Counted from the first letter of the stretch, positions 26,507 through 35,583 are shown. The stretch is DNA of 64,000 bases from CAZFHA01 sp964518595 (GCA_964518595.1 CAZFHA010000007.1:62001-126000); one strand, 5' to 3'. A program made the numbers and translations. The notes: generated by a model from the letters alone, not told the origin.

Positions 26507-27105
26507 AAAGTAATCGCTCGTTCGGCTTCTGTCAGTAGGGTAACAATTGTGTACATATCAACTACTTCTCCCACTGCCAGTTGTGAAAGCAAATCATAAT
26601 AATTTAAACAAGTTCCGCAAGCCTGAATCAAACACCCCTTTTGCTCCAGCACCCGTAAATCCTCTACCGTAGCCGCCCCTTGAGCCACCAAAGAAACACC
26701 TTTATTCATAAAAACAACAGCTTTTGGCGGCTGGGGCAGCTCCGCCAGAGCAAAGATAAAGCCCTTCATTAACATCCGTCCCAGCTCTTCGCTACCTTTT
26801 CCTAGGTAATCACTGGATAGCAAGATAACCGCGCCGGCTGGGTTATGACCTTGAGTGGCCTCCATGGGATTGGTCAAGGATAGAGTAGCATTTTCCCGGC
26901 TCAAAACCACCAAGAAGTCACCTTCCCCTTGGGTATCTTGGCGAAAGCCATAGCCCATTCCCATAGCCATTTTTTCCAGATTCTGGACAGCCGCCAAATT
27001 GTCCACGCGCACCGAAACTTCCTGATTACTAGGTATCGCCAAGGCTTTCTTGGCTTCTATCACCGGAATAGGGCAAGGTTTTCCAATCATATTAAGTTCC
27101 AGCAT
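26503..27105 (-). CDS. yedF: Selenium metabolism protein YedF (TusA-like plus DsrE-like)
   Basis: A 200-residue protein with an N-terminal TusA-like domain (GKPCPIPVIEAKKAL, Cys11) and a C-terminal DsrE/DsrF-like domain with cysteines in QACGTCLNYY. TusA-type cysteines carry persulfide or perselenide, so YedF is thought to relay selenium between the NifS-like enzyme and later steps. The ATG at 27105 lies inside the 3' end of selD (14-base overlap) and has AAGGAGG at good spacing; the start at 27132 is less likely. Confidence 0.9.
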   Translation of the reverse strand: MLELNMIGKPCPIPVIEAKKALAIPSNQEVSVRVDNLAAVQNLEKMAMGMGYGFRQDTQGEGDFLVVLSRENATLSLTNPMEATQGHNPAGAVILLSSDYLGKGSEELGRMLMKGFIFALAELPQPPKAVVFMNKGVSLVAQGAATVEDLRVLEQKGCLIQACGTCLNYYDLLSQLAVGEVVDMYTIVTLLTEAERAITL

Positions 27106-28429
27106 AAAATTCCTCCTTAAAAATAATCGCATTTTCTTGACGGGGAATTACCTCCCCTACCATTGCTGCTAAAGGATCTTGCAGACGGATCTTAGCCAGC
27201 AGAGATTCCGCCTGGGTTTTATCTATTGCTAATAATAAACCGCCTGAGGTTTGGGGATCAAAAAGTAGTTCTTGCAGGGGAAAGGGTAGCTCGGATACAT
27301 CAGTTTTCTGAGCCGCGGCCAAGCGGTTACGCTGTCCGGCAGCAGTCAGCAAATATTCACTGGCATAATCCCAAGCAGCGGCTAAATAAGGAATATTTCG
27401 CCAATTTATAATCAACGAGACCTGATCTCCAGCCATCTCTAGCCCGTGACCAATAAAGCCAAATCCTGTTACATCAGTACAAGCACTGACCTCATAACCC
27501 ATCATGGCTTCAGCTGCATTGCGGTTGAGCTTTTCCATGGAAGCTATGGCAGCGGAGGTAGCCTCTAATGAAGCTTGTCCGCCCCGTTCTGCCGCCAAAA
27601 TAATACCAGTACCCAGAGGCTTGGTCAGAATGAGACGATCACCGATTTGTGGGGGGCCATTGCGAATAATCTTTTGATTAGAAACAATGCCGGTAACCGC
27701 TAAACCATACTTTGCCTCTTTATCATAGATAGAGTGACCACCGCCTAGCACAGCTCCGGCCTCACGAATTTTTTCCAGTCCTCCAGCTAAAATTTCCTTA
27801 AGGATAGCGGCATCTGCCTGCTGAGGAAAGCAGATTAAATTAAGTGCTAGAAGTGGCTTACCACCCATGGCATAGACATCACTTAGGGCATTAGCCGCTG
27901 CAATTCTGCCAAAGGTTCGGGGATTTGAAACCATCGGTGAAAAGAAGTCCACCGTGGAAATCAAACTTTTTTCTTCATCAACCTGGTAAACCGCTGCATC
28001 ATCTGCCCGGCCAAAGCCTACTAATAGGTTTGGGTCACCGACAAGATCAAGCTGGCTTAATATCTCCTGTAAAGTATTGGGAGCTATTTTAGCACCGCAG
28101 CCGCCACTGCTACATTCCGAAAAAGCCAGCTCTAAGGGCGACTCTAAAGTAGAAAGGGGCTGCTGGCTATTTTTATCTTCCCAAGGCTCGTAGACCGATC
28201 CCGCCGCCGTAATCCCTCGTTGGTACATGCCCTCAGGTACAATGGTCTTGGCGGCGAGTACACCCCTTGCCCCAGAAGCTTCTTCCCGATCTAACCGCAG
28301 GCACAAACCGCAACCGGCTTTAATCTGACTGGGTAAAGACATCACTCTGGGAGCCATTTCTGCCGCCTGAAGAATCTGCTCTGCCTGTATTACCTGATTA
28401 GTAGTGGTAAAAGAAAATACGATCTCCAT
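27092..28429 (-). CDS. selD: DUF3343 domain fused to selenide, water dikinase (SelD)
   Basis: A 445-residue two-part protein. Residues 1-80 match the DUF3343 putative Se/S carrier domain (FSFTTTNQVIQAEQIL and KAGCGLCLRL, Cys40). Residues about 100-445 are selenophosphate synthetase, which makes selenophosphate from selenide and ATP (EC 2.7.9.3). Its glycine-rich active site has Cys111 and Lys114 in SGGCGAKI; it is a cysteine form, not a selenocysteine form, and the second cysteine of the usual CGC is alanine. GRADDAAVY, VDFFSPMV and FDPQTSGGLL are family signatures. It starts 6 bases after the NifS-like gene. In many genomes DUF3343 is a separate small gene, so the fusion is notable. Confidence 0.92.
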   Translation of the reverse strand: MEIVFSFTTTNQVIQAEQILQAAEMAPRVMSLPSQIKAGCGLCLRLDREEASGARGVLAAKTIVPEGMYQRGITAAGSVYEPWEDKNSQQPLSTLESPLELAFSECSSGGCGAKIAPNTLQEILSQLDLVGDPNLLVGFGRADDAAVYQVDEEKSLISTVDFFSPMVSNPRTFGRIAAANALSDVYAMGGKPLLALNLICFPQQADAAILKEILAGGLEKIREAGAVLGGGHSIYDKEAKYGLAVTGIVSNQKIIRNGPPQIGDRLILTKPLGTGIILAAERGGQASLEATSAAIASMEKLNRNAAEAMMGYEVSACTDVTGFGFIGHGLEMAGDQVSLIINWRNIPYLAAAWDYASEYLLTAAGQRNRLAAAQKTDVSELPFPLQELLFDPQTSGGLLLAIDKTQAESLLAKIRLQDPLAAMVGEVIPRQENAIIFKEEFYAGT

Positions 28430-28435
28430 CTTGTC

Positions 28436-29581
28436 TCATCTGGGCAAGCAGTCTCTACTTATAGCCCTAAGGGCTGTAAGGCTCTGCTCTACCTCAACCT
28501 CCGTAGTAAAGTATGAAAAAGAAAAACGAACCGTTCCTCGCTGACCAGTTCCTATAGCCTCATGCAATAGTGGTGCACAGTGGAGTCCCGCCCGGATGGC
28601 GATTCTCCATCCCTCCCAAAGCCGCTCTGCGGTCTCTTGGGAGGTTAAATCCGCTACATTCAGGCTAATAACCGGCAAGGTCTCTGCTTCCGTTAAAGGC
28701 CCATATAGCCGCAGACCAGAAATAGCTCTGCACCCGGCAACAAACTGCTCAATCAAAGCCTGTTCTTTCCGACGAATCCGGTCAATGCCCTGATCCTGAA
28801 CAAAAGCCACGCCCGCCGCCAAACCCATAATACCGGGTACATTAGGTGTCCCGGCTTCAAATACCTCCGGCACAGAGGCACTTATAGCCTCTAATCCTAA
28901 ACTACTCTGACCATTGCCGCCAGTCTTCAGCGGCCGAAAATTAATATGACTTTTAGAAATAACGCCCCCAGTTCCCATAGGCCCAAACAAAGCTTTATGT
29001 CCGGCAAAGCATAGTACATCGGCCATTTGAGCAGACAGGGGATAACAGCCAAAAGTTTGGGCTATATCTGCAATAAGAATAAGTTCATGCCTCTGGCAAA
29101 ACTGATAGATTTCTTCCAGTGGTAGTATCGTTCCCAGCACATTAGAACCATGAGTACAAACGAAAAAGCGCGCCCTATTTGAAAGCTTTTCTTCCAGCTC
29201 CTCCCAGACTAATTGGCCAGAATCATCTATTCCCAAAACTAAAAGTTCACAACCAATTTGTCTTAAAGGTCGCAGCACCGAATTGTGTTCAAAAACAGTC
29301 GTAATGACTTGATCCTCCGGGTTAATTAAGCCCTTAAGTGCTAAATTCAAACTTTCTGTTGCTCCAGAAGTAAAGGCCACAGCCAAAGGATCGGAAGCCG
29401 CTGATATGTCTGCTATCTGGCAGCGAGCTTTATATATTTCCCGAAGGGAAAACAGTGCCGGCTCCGCGGCAGAACGACCGGGGTTACCTCCTTGGCGCAA
29501 AGACGCCAAGAGAGCCTGCTCTACAGCTTGAGGTTTATTTCTGGTTGTTGCCGCATTATCTAAATAGATAAGCTCCTCCAC
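28436..29581 (-). CDS. NifS/SufS-like cysteine desulfurase or selenocysteine lyase
   Basis: A 382-residue class V aminotransferase-fold enzyme. LIYLDNAATTRNKP begins the fold, AFTSGATESLNLAL, THGSNVLGTI and the PLP lysine in CFAGHKALFGPMGTGG follow, and a cysteine in AGLHCAPLLH near the C terminus is the likely persulfide or perselenide carrier. It probably supplies selenium (or sulfur) for SelD and the cofactor. A GTG at 29581 with GAAGGAG 8 bases upstream gives the usual family N terminus; upstream ATG starts add about 30 residues that do not look like protein. It is the first gene of the selenium operon. Confidence 0.9.
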   Translation of the reverse strand: MEELIYLDNAATTRNKPQAVEQALLASLRQGGNPGRSAAEPALFSLREIYKARCQIADISAASDPLAVAFTSGATESLNLALKGLINPEDQVITTVFEHNSVLRPLRQIGCELLVLGIDDSGQLVWEELEEKLSNRARFFVCTHGSNVLGTILPLEEIYQFCQRHELILIADIAQTFGCYPLSAQMADVLCFAGHKALFGPMGTGGVISKSHINFRPLKTGGNGQSSLGLEAISASVPEVFEAGTPNVPGIMGLAAGVAFVQDQGIDRIRRKEQALIEQFVAGCRAISGLRLYGPLTEAETLPVISLNVADLTSQETAERLWEGWRIAIRAGLHCAPLLHEAIGTGQRGTVRFSFSYFTTEVEVEQSLTALRAISRDCLPR

Positions 29582-29718
29582 GGTGGTTTCTCCTTCGATC
29601 TTGCATCGTATTTGCTTTTCTTTTATCATACCATGTAAGCTCAAGTGAGAGACAGAGTACCGTCGTTTTTTATTCACTATCCTTTCTCAGATTATTGTCC
29701 CTTTCGGTTTCCCCCCAC

Positions 29719-29752
29719 AAAAAAACCGACCCTATTTCTGAATCGGTTTTTT
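29719..29752. terminator. Bidirectional-looking terminator
   Basis: AAAAAACCGA and TCGGTTTTTT form a perfect 10-bp stem with a T tract on either strand. On the minus strand it ends the pilus operon (the 29763-30218 gene) and insulates the selenium operon. Confidence 0.85.
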
Positions 29753-29762
29753 AAAATTAAAC

Positions 29763-30218
29763 TTATGCCGATGCCCAGACCATTTTTTCCAGCACCAGCA
29801 GCTTTTCTACCTCATCCCACTCCTGATTGGTGAGCCCACTAAGCCAAGTGCTCTGTCCTCTGCCTAATTTCGAAGTATTAGGCTGACTTCTTTGTTCATA
29901 AGCAGGTAATGGTGTCTGAAAGGGGAGCTTGAGGCGTAGCTGCCTAGAACAGTCAGCCACAACTCTGGCATAACGATCCATATGGAACAGATTTACTTGT
30001 ACACACCAGTGGGTTGAGGTAGCCTCAATGGCAAAGAGTGCCGGTCCCACGGGCAAAGAATATTTAAGGGAAAAACTGTCTTTTTGCTCAACTAAAGCAA
30101 CCCGCAAGCGCAGGGATTCACCCAATTCATGTAGGGAAGTAACAGCTTCCTGATCATCGCTGTCCAATTGGCTTAACCAAGCTGTCACTAACGGATAATA
30201 ATTAAGAGTACTTTTCAT
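29763..30218 (-). CDS. Hypothetical protein
   Basis: A 151-residue soluble protein that I do not recognise. It has no signal peptide or membrane segment; a short LVTAWLSQLDSDDQ helix and an acidic C-terminal region (NQEWDEVEKLLVLEKM) are the visible features. The ATG at 30218 has GGAG upstream. A longer frame beginning at 30320 would read through a 12-bp hairpin and is rejected. It follows the sortase gene by about 100 bases and may belong to the same transcript, but nothing links it to pili by sequence. Confidence 0.6.
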   Translation of the reverse strand: MKSTLNYYPLVTAWLSQLDSDDQEAVTSLHELGESLRLRVALVEQKDSFSLKYSLPVGPALFAIEATSTHWCVQVNLFHMDRYARVVADCSRQLRLKLPFQTPLPAYEQRSQPNTSKLGRGQSTWLSGLTNQEWDEVEKLLVLEKMVWASA

Positions 30219-30268
30219 AAAGCTGTCTCCGTTTCTTTTATAATAAAGTATCCAAATTTTTAGAGGGG

Positions 30269-30295
30269 GGAAGCCCGGCAAGCTGCCGGGCTTCC
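30269..30295 (-). other. GC-rich stem-loop after the sortase gene
   Basis: A perfect 12-bp stem, GGAAGCCCGGCA with TGCCGGGCTTCC, and a 3-base loop. On the minus strand it is followed by CCCCTCT, not a T tract, so it is more likely a stabilising or processing hairpin than a strong terminator. Confidence 0.75.
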
Positions 30296-30316
30296 TAGGG
30301 GAGAGAATGTTTATTG

Positions 30317-31255
30317 TCAATTGCTCTTGTGGTCTTTTGTTTCTGTCGATTCAGCTTGCTTGTGCGCTACCTCTTCTGTCCGCCGCCGTTTAGCTTCAGC
30401 TACCATAAACTCGTAAGTTTTACTGAGTCTAAACAGTATCATGATTAGTAAGATAACTACAAGTGCAATAACAATGATAATTGATAGGCAGCAAGTGCCT
30501 TGAGGATTATCTCCACCGGAATCAACAATGTTTTCAATCTGATCCGGAAGATCAATACGTTCACCTGTTACAATCAGACGATGACTGTTTACCATATAAG
30601 GTGTACAGGTTAACAGTGTAATTTCATCTTTATCTGGTACGATCCTTAATTGATCCACTTCTATCGGCTCAATTACTCGTATATCTTTCACTTCATATGC
30701 CAAGGTATCACCTAACACTTCCACATAGAATTTATCACCCATTTTCACATCCGGTAAATCAGAAAATAGTTTGGCGGTGGGTAAGCCTCGATGTCCGGTA
30801 ATTACACTATGAGTACTGCTCCCCCCTACCGGATAAGAAGTTCCCGGTAAGAGTCCCGCACCCTTTTGCAGTTGCAGCTCACCAACGCCTTCATAGACGG
30901 GAAGATTTACATCAATACTGGGAAGATGTAGTACTGCGATGGGCTCCATACCGGCTCCGGATAAAGCATCCACAACTACACCATCATTGTTTATCGGTTC
31001 GGTTTCAGCCACGGTCTGGGCAAAGGGGTCTCCTGATATGGGAGCACCTCCGGCTAAAGCCGCATTTTTCTCTGTCCATTCCTTGCGTTTGGCATCAAGT
31101 TCCTCTGGGGTCTGTTCTTGCACGATTTTGTGATAATCATCAATCGCTCGGGTCTGGAAATAGGTAGAGTAGAGGTTACTTAGAATCGGGTATAGAAAAA
31201 TACCCGCTCCCAAAATCAATATGAGTACTGCTAAAACAACCGTTACTCTCCTCAT
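30317..31255 (-). CDS. srtC: Class C (pilin-polymerising) sortase
   Basis: A 312-residue transpeptidase. The N-terminal signal anchor (residues 5-27), catalytic His in VITGHRGLP, Cys in TLLTCTPYMVNSHRL and Arg in the same block define a sortase, and the C-terminal membrane segment (about residues 256-280) plus charged tail are typical of class C. Such enzymes cut the sorting motif of pilins and link subunits through a pilin lysine. It lies directly downstream of the pilin gene, separated by a strong stem-loop. Confidence 0.93.
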   Translation of the reverse strand: MRRVTVVLAVLILILGAGIFLYPILSNLYSTYFQTRAIDDYHKIVQEQTPEELDAKRKEWTEKNAALAGGAPISGDPFAQTVAETEPINNDGVVVDALSGAGMEPIAVLHLPSIDVNLPVYEGVGELQLQKGAGLLPGTSYPVGGSSTHSVITGHRGLPTAKLFSDLPDVKMGDKFYVEVLGDTLAYEVKDIRVIEPIEVDQLRIVPDKDEITLLTCTPYMVNSHRLIVTGERIDLPDQIENIVDSGGDNPQGTCCLSIIIVIALVVILLIMILFRLSKTYEFMVAEAKRRRTEEVAHKQAESTETKDHKSN

Positions 31256-31279
31256 TGCCTCAAGTCTCCGTTATTTCCC

Positions 31280-31318
31280 TTGAGTGGGCGGAAGAAGCTA
31301 TTTTCTTCCGCCACTCAA
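31280..31318 (-). other. Stem-loop between pilin and sortase genes
   Basis: TTGAGTG-GGCGGAAGAA pairs with TTCTTCCGCCACTCAA over 16 bp with one bulged G and a short loop. It begins about 20 bases after the pilin stop codon and has no T tract. It could keep pilin message abundant relative to sortase. Confidence 0.75.
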
Positions 31319-31340
31319 AGTCAGGCTGTTTGTAATTCGT

Positions 31341-33170
31341 CTATTTAATTTTAACTGTCACTTCGTTCTCGTCCTCATCTTTTTTCTTCTTCTTGAGCAG
31401 GAAGAATAATGCTGTTGCCATCAGAGCACCACCGCCTACAAAGAAGATTATGGTACCAATACCACCCGTTACAGGTATAACCGGTTGGTTGGAGTTCTGA
31501 ATCGTAATGGTGTTATCCTGAGCATAACTATTCTTGTCTACAACAAAGTGAACATCTTGGGTTAAGAGATTATAGCCGGTAGGGGCTTTAATTTCTTCGA
31601 TGAAGTAGTCGCCATAGGCCAAACCTTTCATCTCAAAGTTTCCGGTTGCACTTGATGTAAAGACATTGCCTTGCGCCTTATCTGTGTTCCAAGTTACATT
31701 CATTGCTGAATCTTGAACTGCATATTCTTTTGTCTCTCCATTCATGCGATAGATTTTGAACTGAGCACCTTGGAGAGTTTGTGCGGAGGTATTAACCTTT
31801 AAGAATTGACGTCCGCCGGTTACTACAGTAGGAGCATGGATTGAATCTGTAGTATGTGCCACAAAGCTATTATTGTAAGCCAAGGTGGCGCTGTTAGGAA
31901 TTTCTACTCCCGGCACTGCGGTCTTGTTAATTACGGTATCAAAAGTAATGGTAATTTTGCTCTTGCCATTTAATTGACTGAGAGCACCGCCAAAGGAACT
32001 GCTAACAAAAGTTACCTTAAGCTTCGGATTAGAAACTGTTGGAGCCGTAATATTATAAGCGGCAGGATTGACAGCACTTCCATCAACCTTAATGCTTAAA
32101 TTGCCCTTATAGTCCAATCGGCTATCCAGTGTATCGCTAATCTCATATTCGGTATACTGCATGATATTAGCGGGAATGTCTGAACTAATTTGCCAAGTAT
32201 TTACTACGCCAATATCAGAACTGGAAGGGGTTAATAGAGCCTTATCAATGGTTGGAGCCAGATAGTTAGCTACATTGTTCTTAGTATCGCTGGTGGAACC
32301 AACTTTTATAACCTTAGCATCAATAATAGCTCCCGTTGGATCAAAAGCATGATCTGTGGTTTTGATTTCAAACTCATATTTATTAGCATTCAGCAAGTAC
32401 CCTTGTGGAGCACTTGTTTCTTGAAAATAGTATTTTCCAACAACCAAATTGCTAACTATAGGAGTATATCCATTTAAATCTGTTAACAAATCGGCTTCTA
32501 CGATAGTATCTCGACCATCATTTCCTTTGTAATACAAGTTAAATTTAGCTCCGGCCAAGGGGCTGGTTTTGCCGGTTTCACCTTTGTACTTAAATAGATT
32601 GGCAGCACCCAGAGTAGATATCTCTTTAGCATAAAGATGAATATCAGCGTTCCAACTCTGTCCATCCGGGTTCATCATCGGCAGCCAAGCCACGATAGGG
32701 GCGGTGGTTTGTTTAGCACCGGAATCATCATTCACTTCATAAATCAGATATTTAGCCGCCGGTAGCTCCGGTGTACGGAAAATACCATTTATATCGGTGG
32801 CGCCTTGAGCCTTTGCATAATTAGGATCATCTTTATGAGCATCATAAAAACGCTTGGCTTCTTCTTGTGTTGGATTCTCACCTAAATCCGTCACATTCTT
32901 AATTTCAATAAAGTGGAAGGTTGCCCCTTGAATAGCTGTAGCAGTTGGAAACCTTGCCGGATCAATTTCTGTTCCATCTCCATTTATAGCTGGAGCATCC
33001 TCTTCCTCTGCTGGATCCGGGAAATGCAATTTGTGAATAATAAAAGTACCTTTATCCGGTTTGGTAACAGCTGCGCTGACAGGTGTCATAGGTAGTACCA
33101 CTGCGGCAGTCATTACAATGGCTAGTAGAGTCATGCGTATTCGGTGTCTTGTGCTTTGTTTTGTTTTCAT
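31341..33170 (-). CDS. Sortase-anchored major pilin (SpaA/FimA type)
   Basis: A 609-residue fimbrial subunit. Residues 1-34 are a signal peptide. Three or more Cna-B/SpaA-like domains follow, with E-box motifs YYFQETSAPQGY and YFIEEIKAPTGY whose glutamates support Lys-Asn isopeptide bonds, and a D2-type isopeptide domain in the middle. NYLAPTIDKALL may contain the pilin lysine. The C terminus has IPVTGG, a hydrophobic segment and a Lys-rich tail, a class C sorting signal with I in place of L. GGAGGTTATC gives a strong ribosome site. With one pilin and one sortase this is a minimal pilus locus; no tip or minor subunit is visible. Confidence 0.92.
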   Translation of the reverse strand: MKTKQSTRHRIRMTLLAIVMTAAVVLPMTPVSAAVTKPDKGTFIIHKLHFPDPAEEEDAPAINGDGTEIDPARFPTATAIQGATFHFIEIKNVTDLGENPTQEEAKRFYDAHKDDPNYAKAQGATDINGIFRTPELPAAKYLIYEVNDDSGAKQTTAPIVAWLPMMNPDGQSWNADIHLYAKEISTLGAANLFKYKGETGKTSPLAGAKFNLYYKGNDGRDTIVEADLLTDLNGYTPIVSNLVVGKYYFQETSAPQGYLLNANKYEFEIKTTDHAFDPTGAIIDAKVIKVGSTSDTKNNVANYLAPTIDKALLTPSSSDIGVVNTWQISSDIPANIMQYTEYEISDTLDSRLDYKGNLSIKVDGSAVNPAAYNITAPTVSNPKLKVTFVSSSFGGALSQLNGKSKITITFDTVINKTAVPGVEIPNSATLAYNNSFVAHTTDSIHAPTVVTGGRQFLKVNTSAQTLQGAQFKIYRMNGETKEYAVQDSAMNVTWNTDKAQGNVFTSSATGNFEMKGLAYGDYFIEEIKAPTGYNLLTQDVHFVVDKNSYAQDNTITIQNSNQPVIPVTGGIGTIIFFVGGGALMATALFFLLKKKKKDEDENEVTVKIK

Positions 33171-33396
33171 GATAACCTCCTGTTGCTCTTCTCCCTTTTT
33201 AAGGGATCACGGTTGTCAAATCATGTGGCGTCACTTCGCCCGGCCGATAAATTATGTTTATGAATGCATTGTATGACACAAAAATAACATATAATCAATT
33301 ATTTCTCAACACTTTTTTCACATTTACAAAACATTTCGGCAATGTGTACATTATTTAGTCACAAATTTGTAACAATGCAACCAAATTTTCCACAAC

Positions 33397-33441
33397 AAAA
33401 AACTGCCCCCTCTTGGTCATTGCAGAACCAAGTGAGGACAG
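33397..33441 (-). terminator. Terminator of the ribose-type ABC operon
   Basis: On the minus strand CTGTCCTCACTTGGT pairs with ACCAAGAGGGGGCAG (some wobble pairs), followed by six Ts. It lies 26 bases past the binding-protein stop codon. Confidence 0.85.
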
Positions 33442-33466
33442 CTTCCTAGGTCTTAGGCCGGTTTAC

Positions 33467-34477
33467 TTATTTTAGTGTGTCCACATTATCTTTGTTAATA
33501 ACGGCAACCCCTGTATCTACTTCAGTCTTCTCCAGTTTCTCTCCCTGAAGAACTTTAACTGCGGCCATCAATCCTTCATATCCCATAACATCAGGATTCT
33601 GCACCATGGTACAGTAGAGTGTGCCATCTTTAATCAGAGACAAAATAGAGTCTGATTTATCAAAGCCTACACCGACAACTTCTCCGCCGTCACCTTTAAT
33701 AGCATTTCCAACCCCAACAGTTGCGCCTTCATTTGCCCCAAAAATTCCCACACAGCCGTCAGTAATGAAGTTATCCGCAGCGTCCTGAGACTTTGCCGTA
33801 TCACCCTCAGCATATTGGGTTTCTAGAATTTTAAAGTCACTACCTTCAAATGCCGCCCGGAAACCCTCTTCCCGAAGTACGGTAGACTTAGTAGACGCAT
33901 TAATATTTACGATACCAATGCTACCTGAGGTAACACCCTTATCTTTGAGTGCTTGAATCATCTCTTCACCGGCGGTTTGTCCAGCGGCCTTATTGTCCGT
34001 GGCAAAGGTAGCTTCTGCCGGGAAATTCGCCGGTGAATCTACATAGATAATCTTAATGCCTTCAGCTTCAGCTTCTTTAAGGGCTGACGTTATGGAATCA
34101 GGACCGTTAGCAGCGATCAAAATGGCATTAGCACCGCTGGCAATGGCATTATTAATCCGCTCAATTTGCTGGGCATCATCCTTTTTGTCGGGAGCCATCC
34201 ACTGATACTCAACATTTCCGGCTTCTGTTGCAGCTTTTTGGGCACCTTTATCCACTGATACCCAATGTTGGTCGGTACTGTCCATAGTAATCAGGACAAT
34301 TTTAAAGGTCTCACCGGAAGCGGTTTTGGATGTCTCTCCGGCTTTACTCTCAGTGCCTGTTCCTTCACTGGCACCTTTGGTTGTGGTTGTGGCTGGGTTA
34401 TCGCCGCCACCGCACCCTGTAACGAGTCCGGCTACTAAAGCACTTGCCAGCAGAAGCGAAAAAAGTTTCTTTTTCAT
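33467..34477 (-). CDS. Sugar-binding lipoprotein of a ribose-type ABC importer
   Basis: A 336-residue solute-binding protein. Its lipoprotein signal ends at LVTGC, followed by a Ser/Thr/Gly linker and a Peripla_BP_4 fold (FKIVLITMDSTDQHWVSVDKG, GANAILIAANGPDSI, IGIVNINASTKSTVLREEGF). The ATG at 34477 follows AGGAGGT; the frame start at 34501 lacks one. It is the last gene of the importer operon, after the permease. The ligand cannot be told from sequence; the linked KDPG/KHG aldolase suggests a sugar acid or a sugar feeding that route. Confidence 0.92.
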   Translation of the reverse strand: MKKKLFSLLLASALVAGLVTGCGGGDNPATTTTKGASEGTGTESKAGETSKTASGETFKIVLITMDSTDQHWVSVDKGAQKAATEAGNVEYQWMAPDKKDDAQQIERINNAIASGANAILIAANGPDSITSALKEAEAEGIKIIYVDSPANFPAEATFATDNKAAGQTAGEEMIQALKDKGVTSGSIGIVNINASTKSTVLREEGFRAAFEGSDFKILETQYAEGDTAKSQDAADNFITDGCVGIFGANEGATVGVGNAIKGDGGEVVGVGFDKSDSILSLIKDGTLYCTMVQNPDVMGYEGLMAAVKVLQGEKLEKTEVDTGVAVINKDNVDTLK

Positions 34478-34530
34478 TTTCTTACCTCCTCTTGGTTTCA
34501 TAAGATATTATAACTAAAGCCTTAGGGGCT

Positions 34531-35562
34531 CTAATTCGATTTAGGGGCTACTTTAGTTGTAGCTTTTGCCCTTGTTTTTCTGGGACGTCCCGTCCGGATA
34601 ACCACATCAAGTAACACAGACACAATAACAATAATACCTATTACAATGTTTCTTATGGCCACGGGAGCACCGGCAAATTGCAGTCCGTTTTGGAGTACGC
34701 CCCAGATGGAAGCACCTACAGCCGTACCTGCCAATATTCCTTGACCCCCTAAGGTGGATACACCACCGATAACTGAAGCCGCAACAGCGTACATCTCATA
34801 CATATTCCCTGCATCCATGGCGCCATTTCCTGCACTGGCGGTGGTGATAAGTCCTACAACACAGGCGCAAAAGGCACTTACCATGTAGACCTTTGTGGTA
34901 GTAGCGACTAAATTTACCCCTGATAATTTTGAGGCGTCACTATTACTACCCACGGCATAAATATGACGACCGGTACGGGTCATACTTAAAAGAAAGTTGA
35001 AAATGAGAAATAAGATAATGGCAATCCATACGGTATTATATAGACCTAAACTTTTTCCGTAGTAGAAAAGATTCTTAAAGCCATCAGCTTTTTCGCCTAT
35101 AGCATCCGTGTTGTAGTTATTATTGACAATTTGAGCTATACCTCGCGCAATGGTCATCGTTCCCAAGGTGGCAATAAAGGGAGGCAGCTTGCACTTAGCG
35201 ACTAATAAACCATTGCCCACACCGGTCAGAAGACAGACAAAAATGGTTATCAGAGCGGCTACCCAAGGATTTACGCCTCTGGTCATAAGGGTCGCGGAAA
35301 TCATACAACTCATGCCCACTACAGACCCAATGGACAAATCAATATTCCCCGTAATCAAAACATAGGACTGACCAATACCGATAATCAAAATCGGCGCAAT
35401 CTGCCTTAGCAGGTTACTGACATTTTTTGCTGAATAGAAAGAGTTATTAAGCAGTGAAAAGGCAATGCACAGTACTAAAAGACCTGCACCGGCTGTTAGC
35501 ACCTGACCAATGCCGCGAACAGCTAACAGTCTTTCTATTGGATTTGCTTTCTTTTGTTCCAT
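34531..35562 (-). CDS. Ribose-type ABC transporter permease
   Basis: A 343-residue membrane protein of the RbsC family with about eight to ten hydrophobic segments. GNIDLSIGSVVGM, GTMTIARGIAQI and GVSTLGGQGILAGTAVG are family landmarks. It would form a homodimeric channel served by the ATPase encoded upstream and the lipoprotein downstream. GGAGGGAATAAT precedes the ATG, and it follows the ATPase gene by 21 bases. It may also be the docking partner of the nucleotide-dead ATPase paralogue at 38.3-39.8 kb, which is a hypothesis. Confidence 0.92.
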   Translation of the reverse strand: MEQKKANPIERLLAVRGIGQVLTAGAGLLVLCIAFSLLNNSFYSAKNVSNLLRQIAPILIIGIGQSYVLITGNIDLSIGSVVGMSCMISATLMTRGVNPWVAALITIFVCLLTGVGNGLLVAKCKLPPFIATLGTMTIARGIAQIVNNNYNTDAIGEKADGFKNLFYYGKSLGLYNTVWIAIILFLIFNFLLSMTRTGRHIYAVGSNSDASKLSGVNLVATTTKVYMVSAFCACVVGLITTASAGNGAMDAGNMYEMYAVAASVIGGVSTLGGQGILAGTAVGASIWGVLQNGLQFAGAPVAIRNIVIGIIVIVSVLLDVVIRTGRPRKTRAKATTKVAPKSN

Positions 35563-35583
35563 ATTATTCCCTCCATATAACCT

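Noticed and set aside
30219..30320. An N-terminal extension of the 29763-30218 gene
   Set aside because: It would read through a 12-bp hairpin, overlap the sortase stop codon and bypass a better-placed ATG with its own ribosome site.
33191..33241. Small GC hairpins in the pilin leader as a riboswitch
   Set aside because: GGCG/CGCC and CCCTT/AAGGG stems are short, and no known riboswitch core was recognised.
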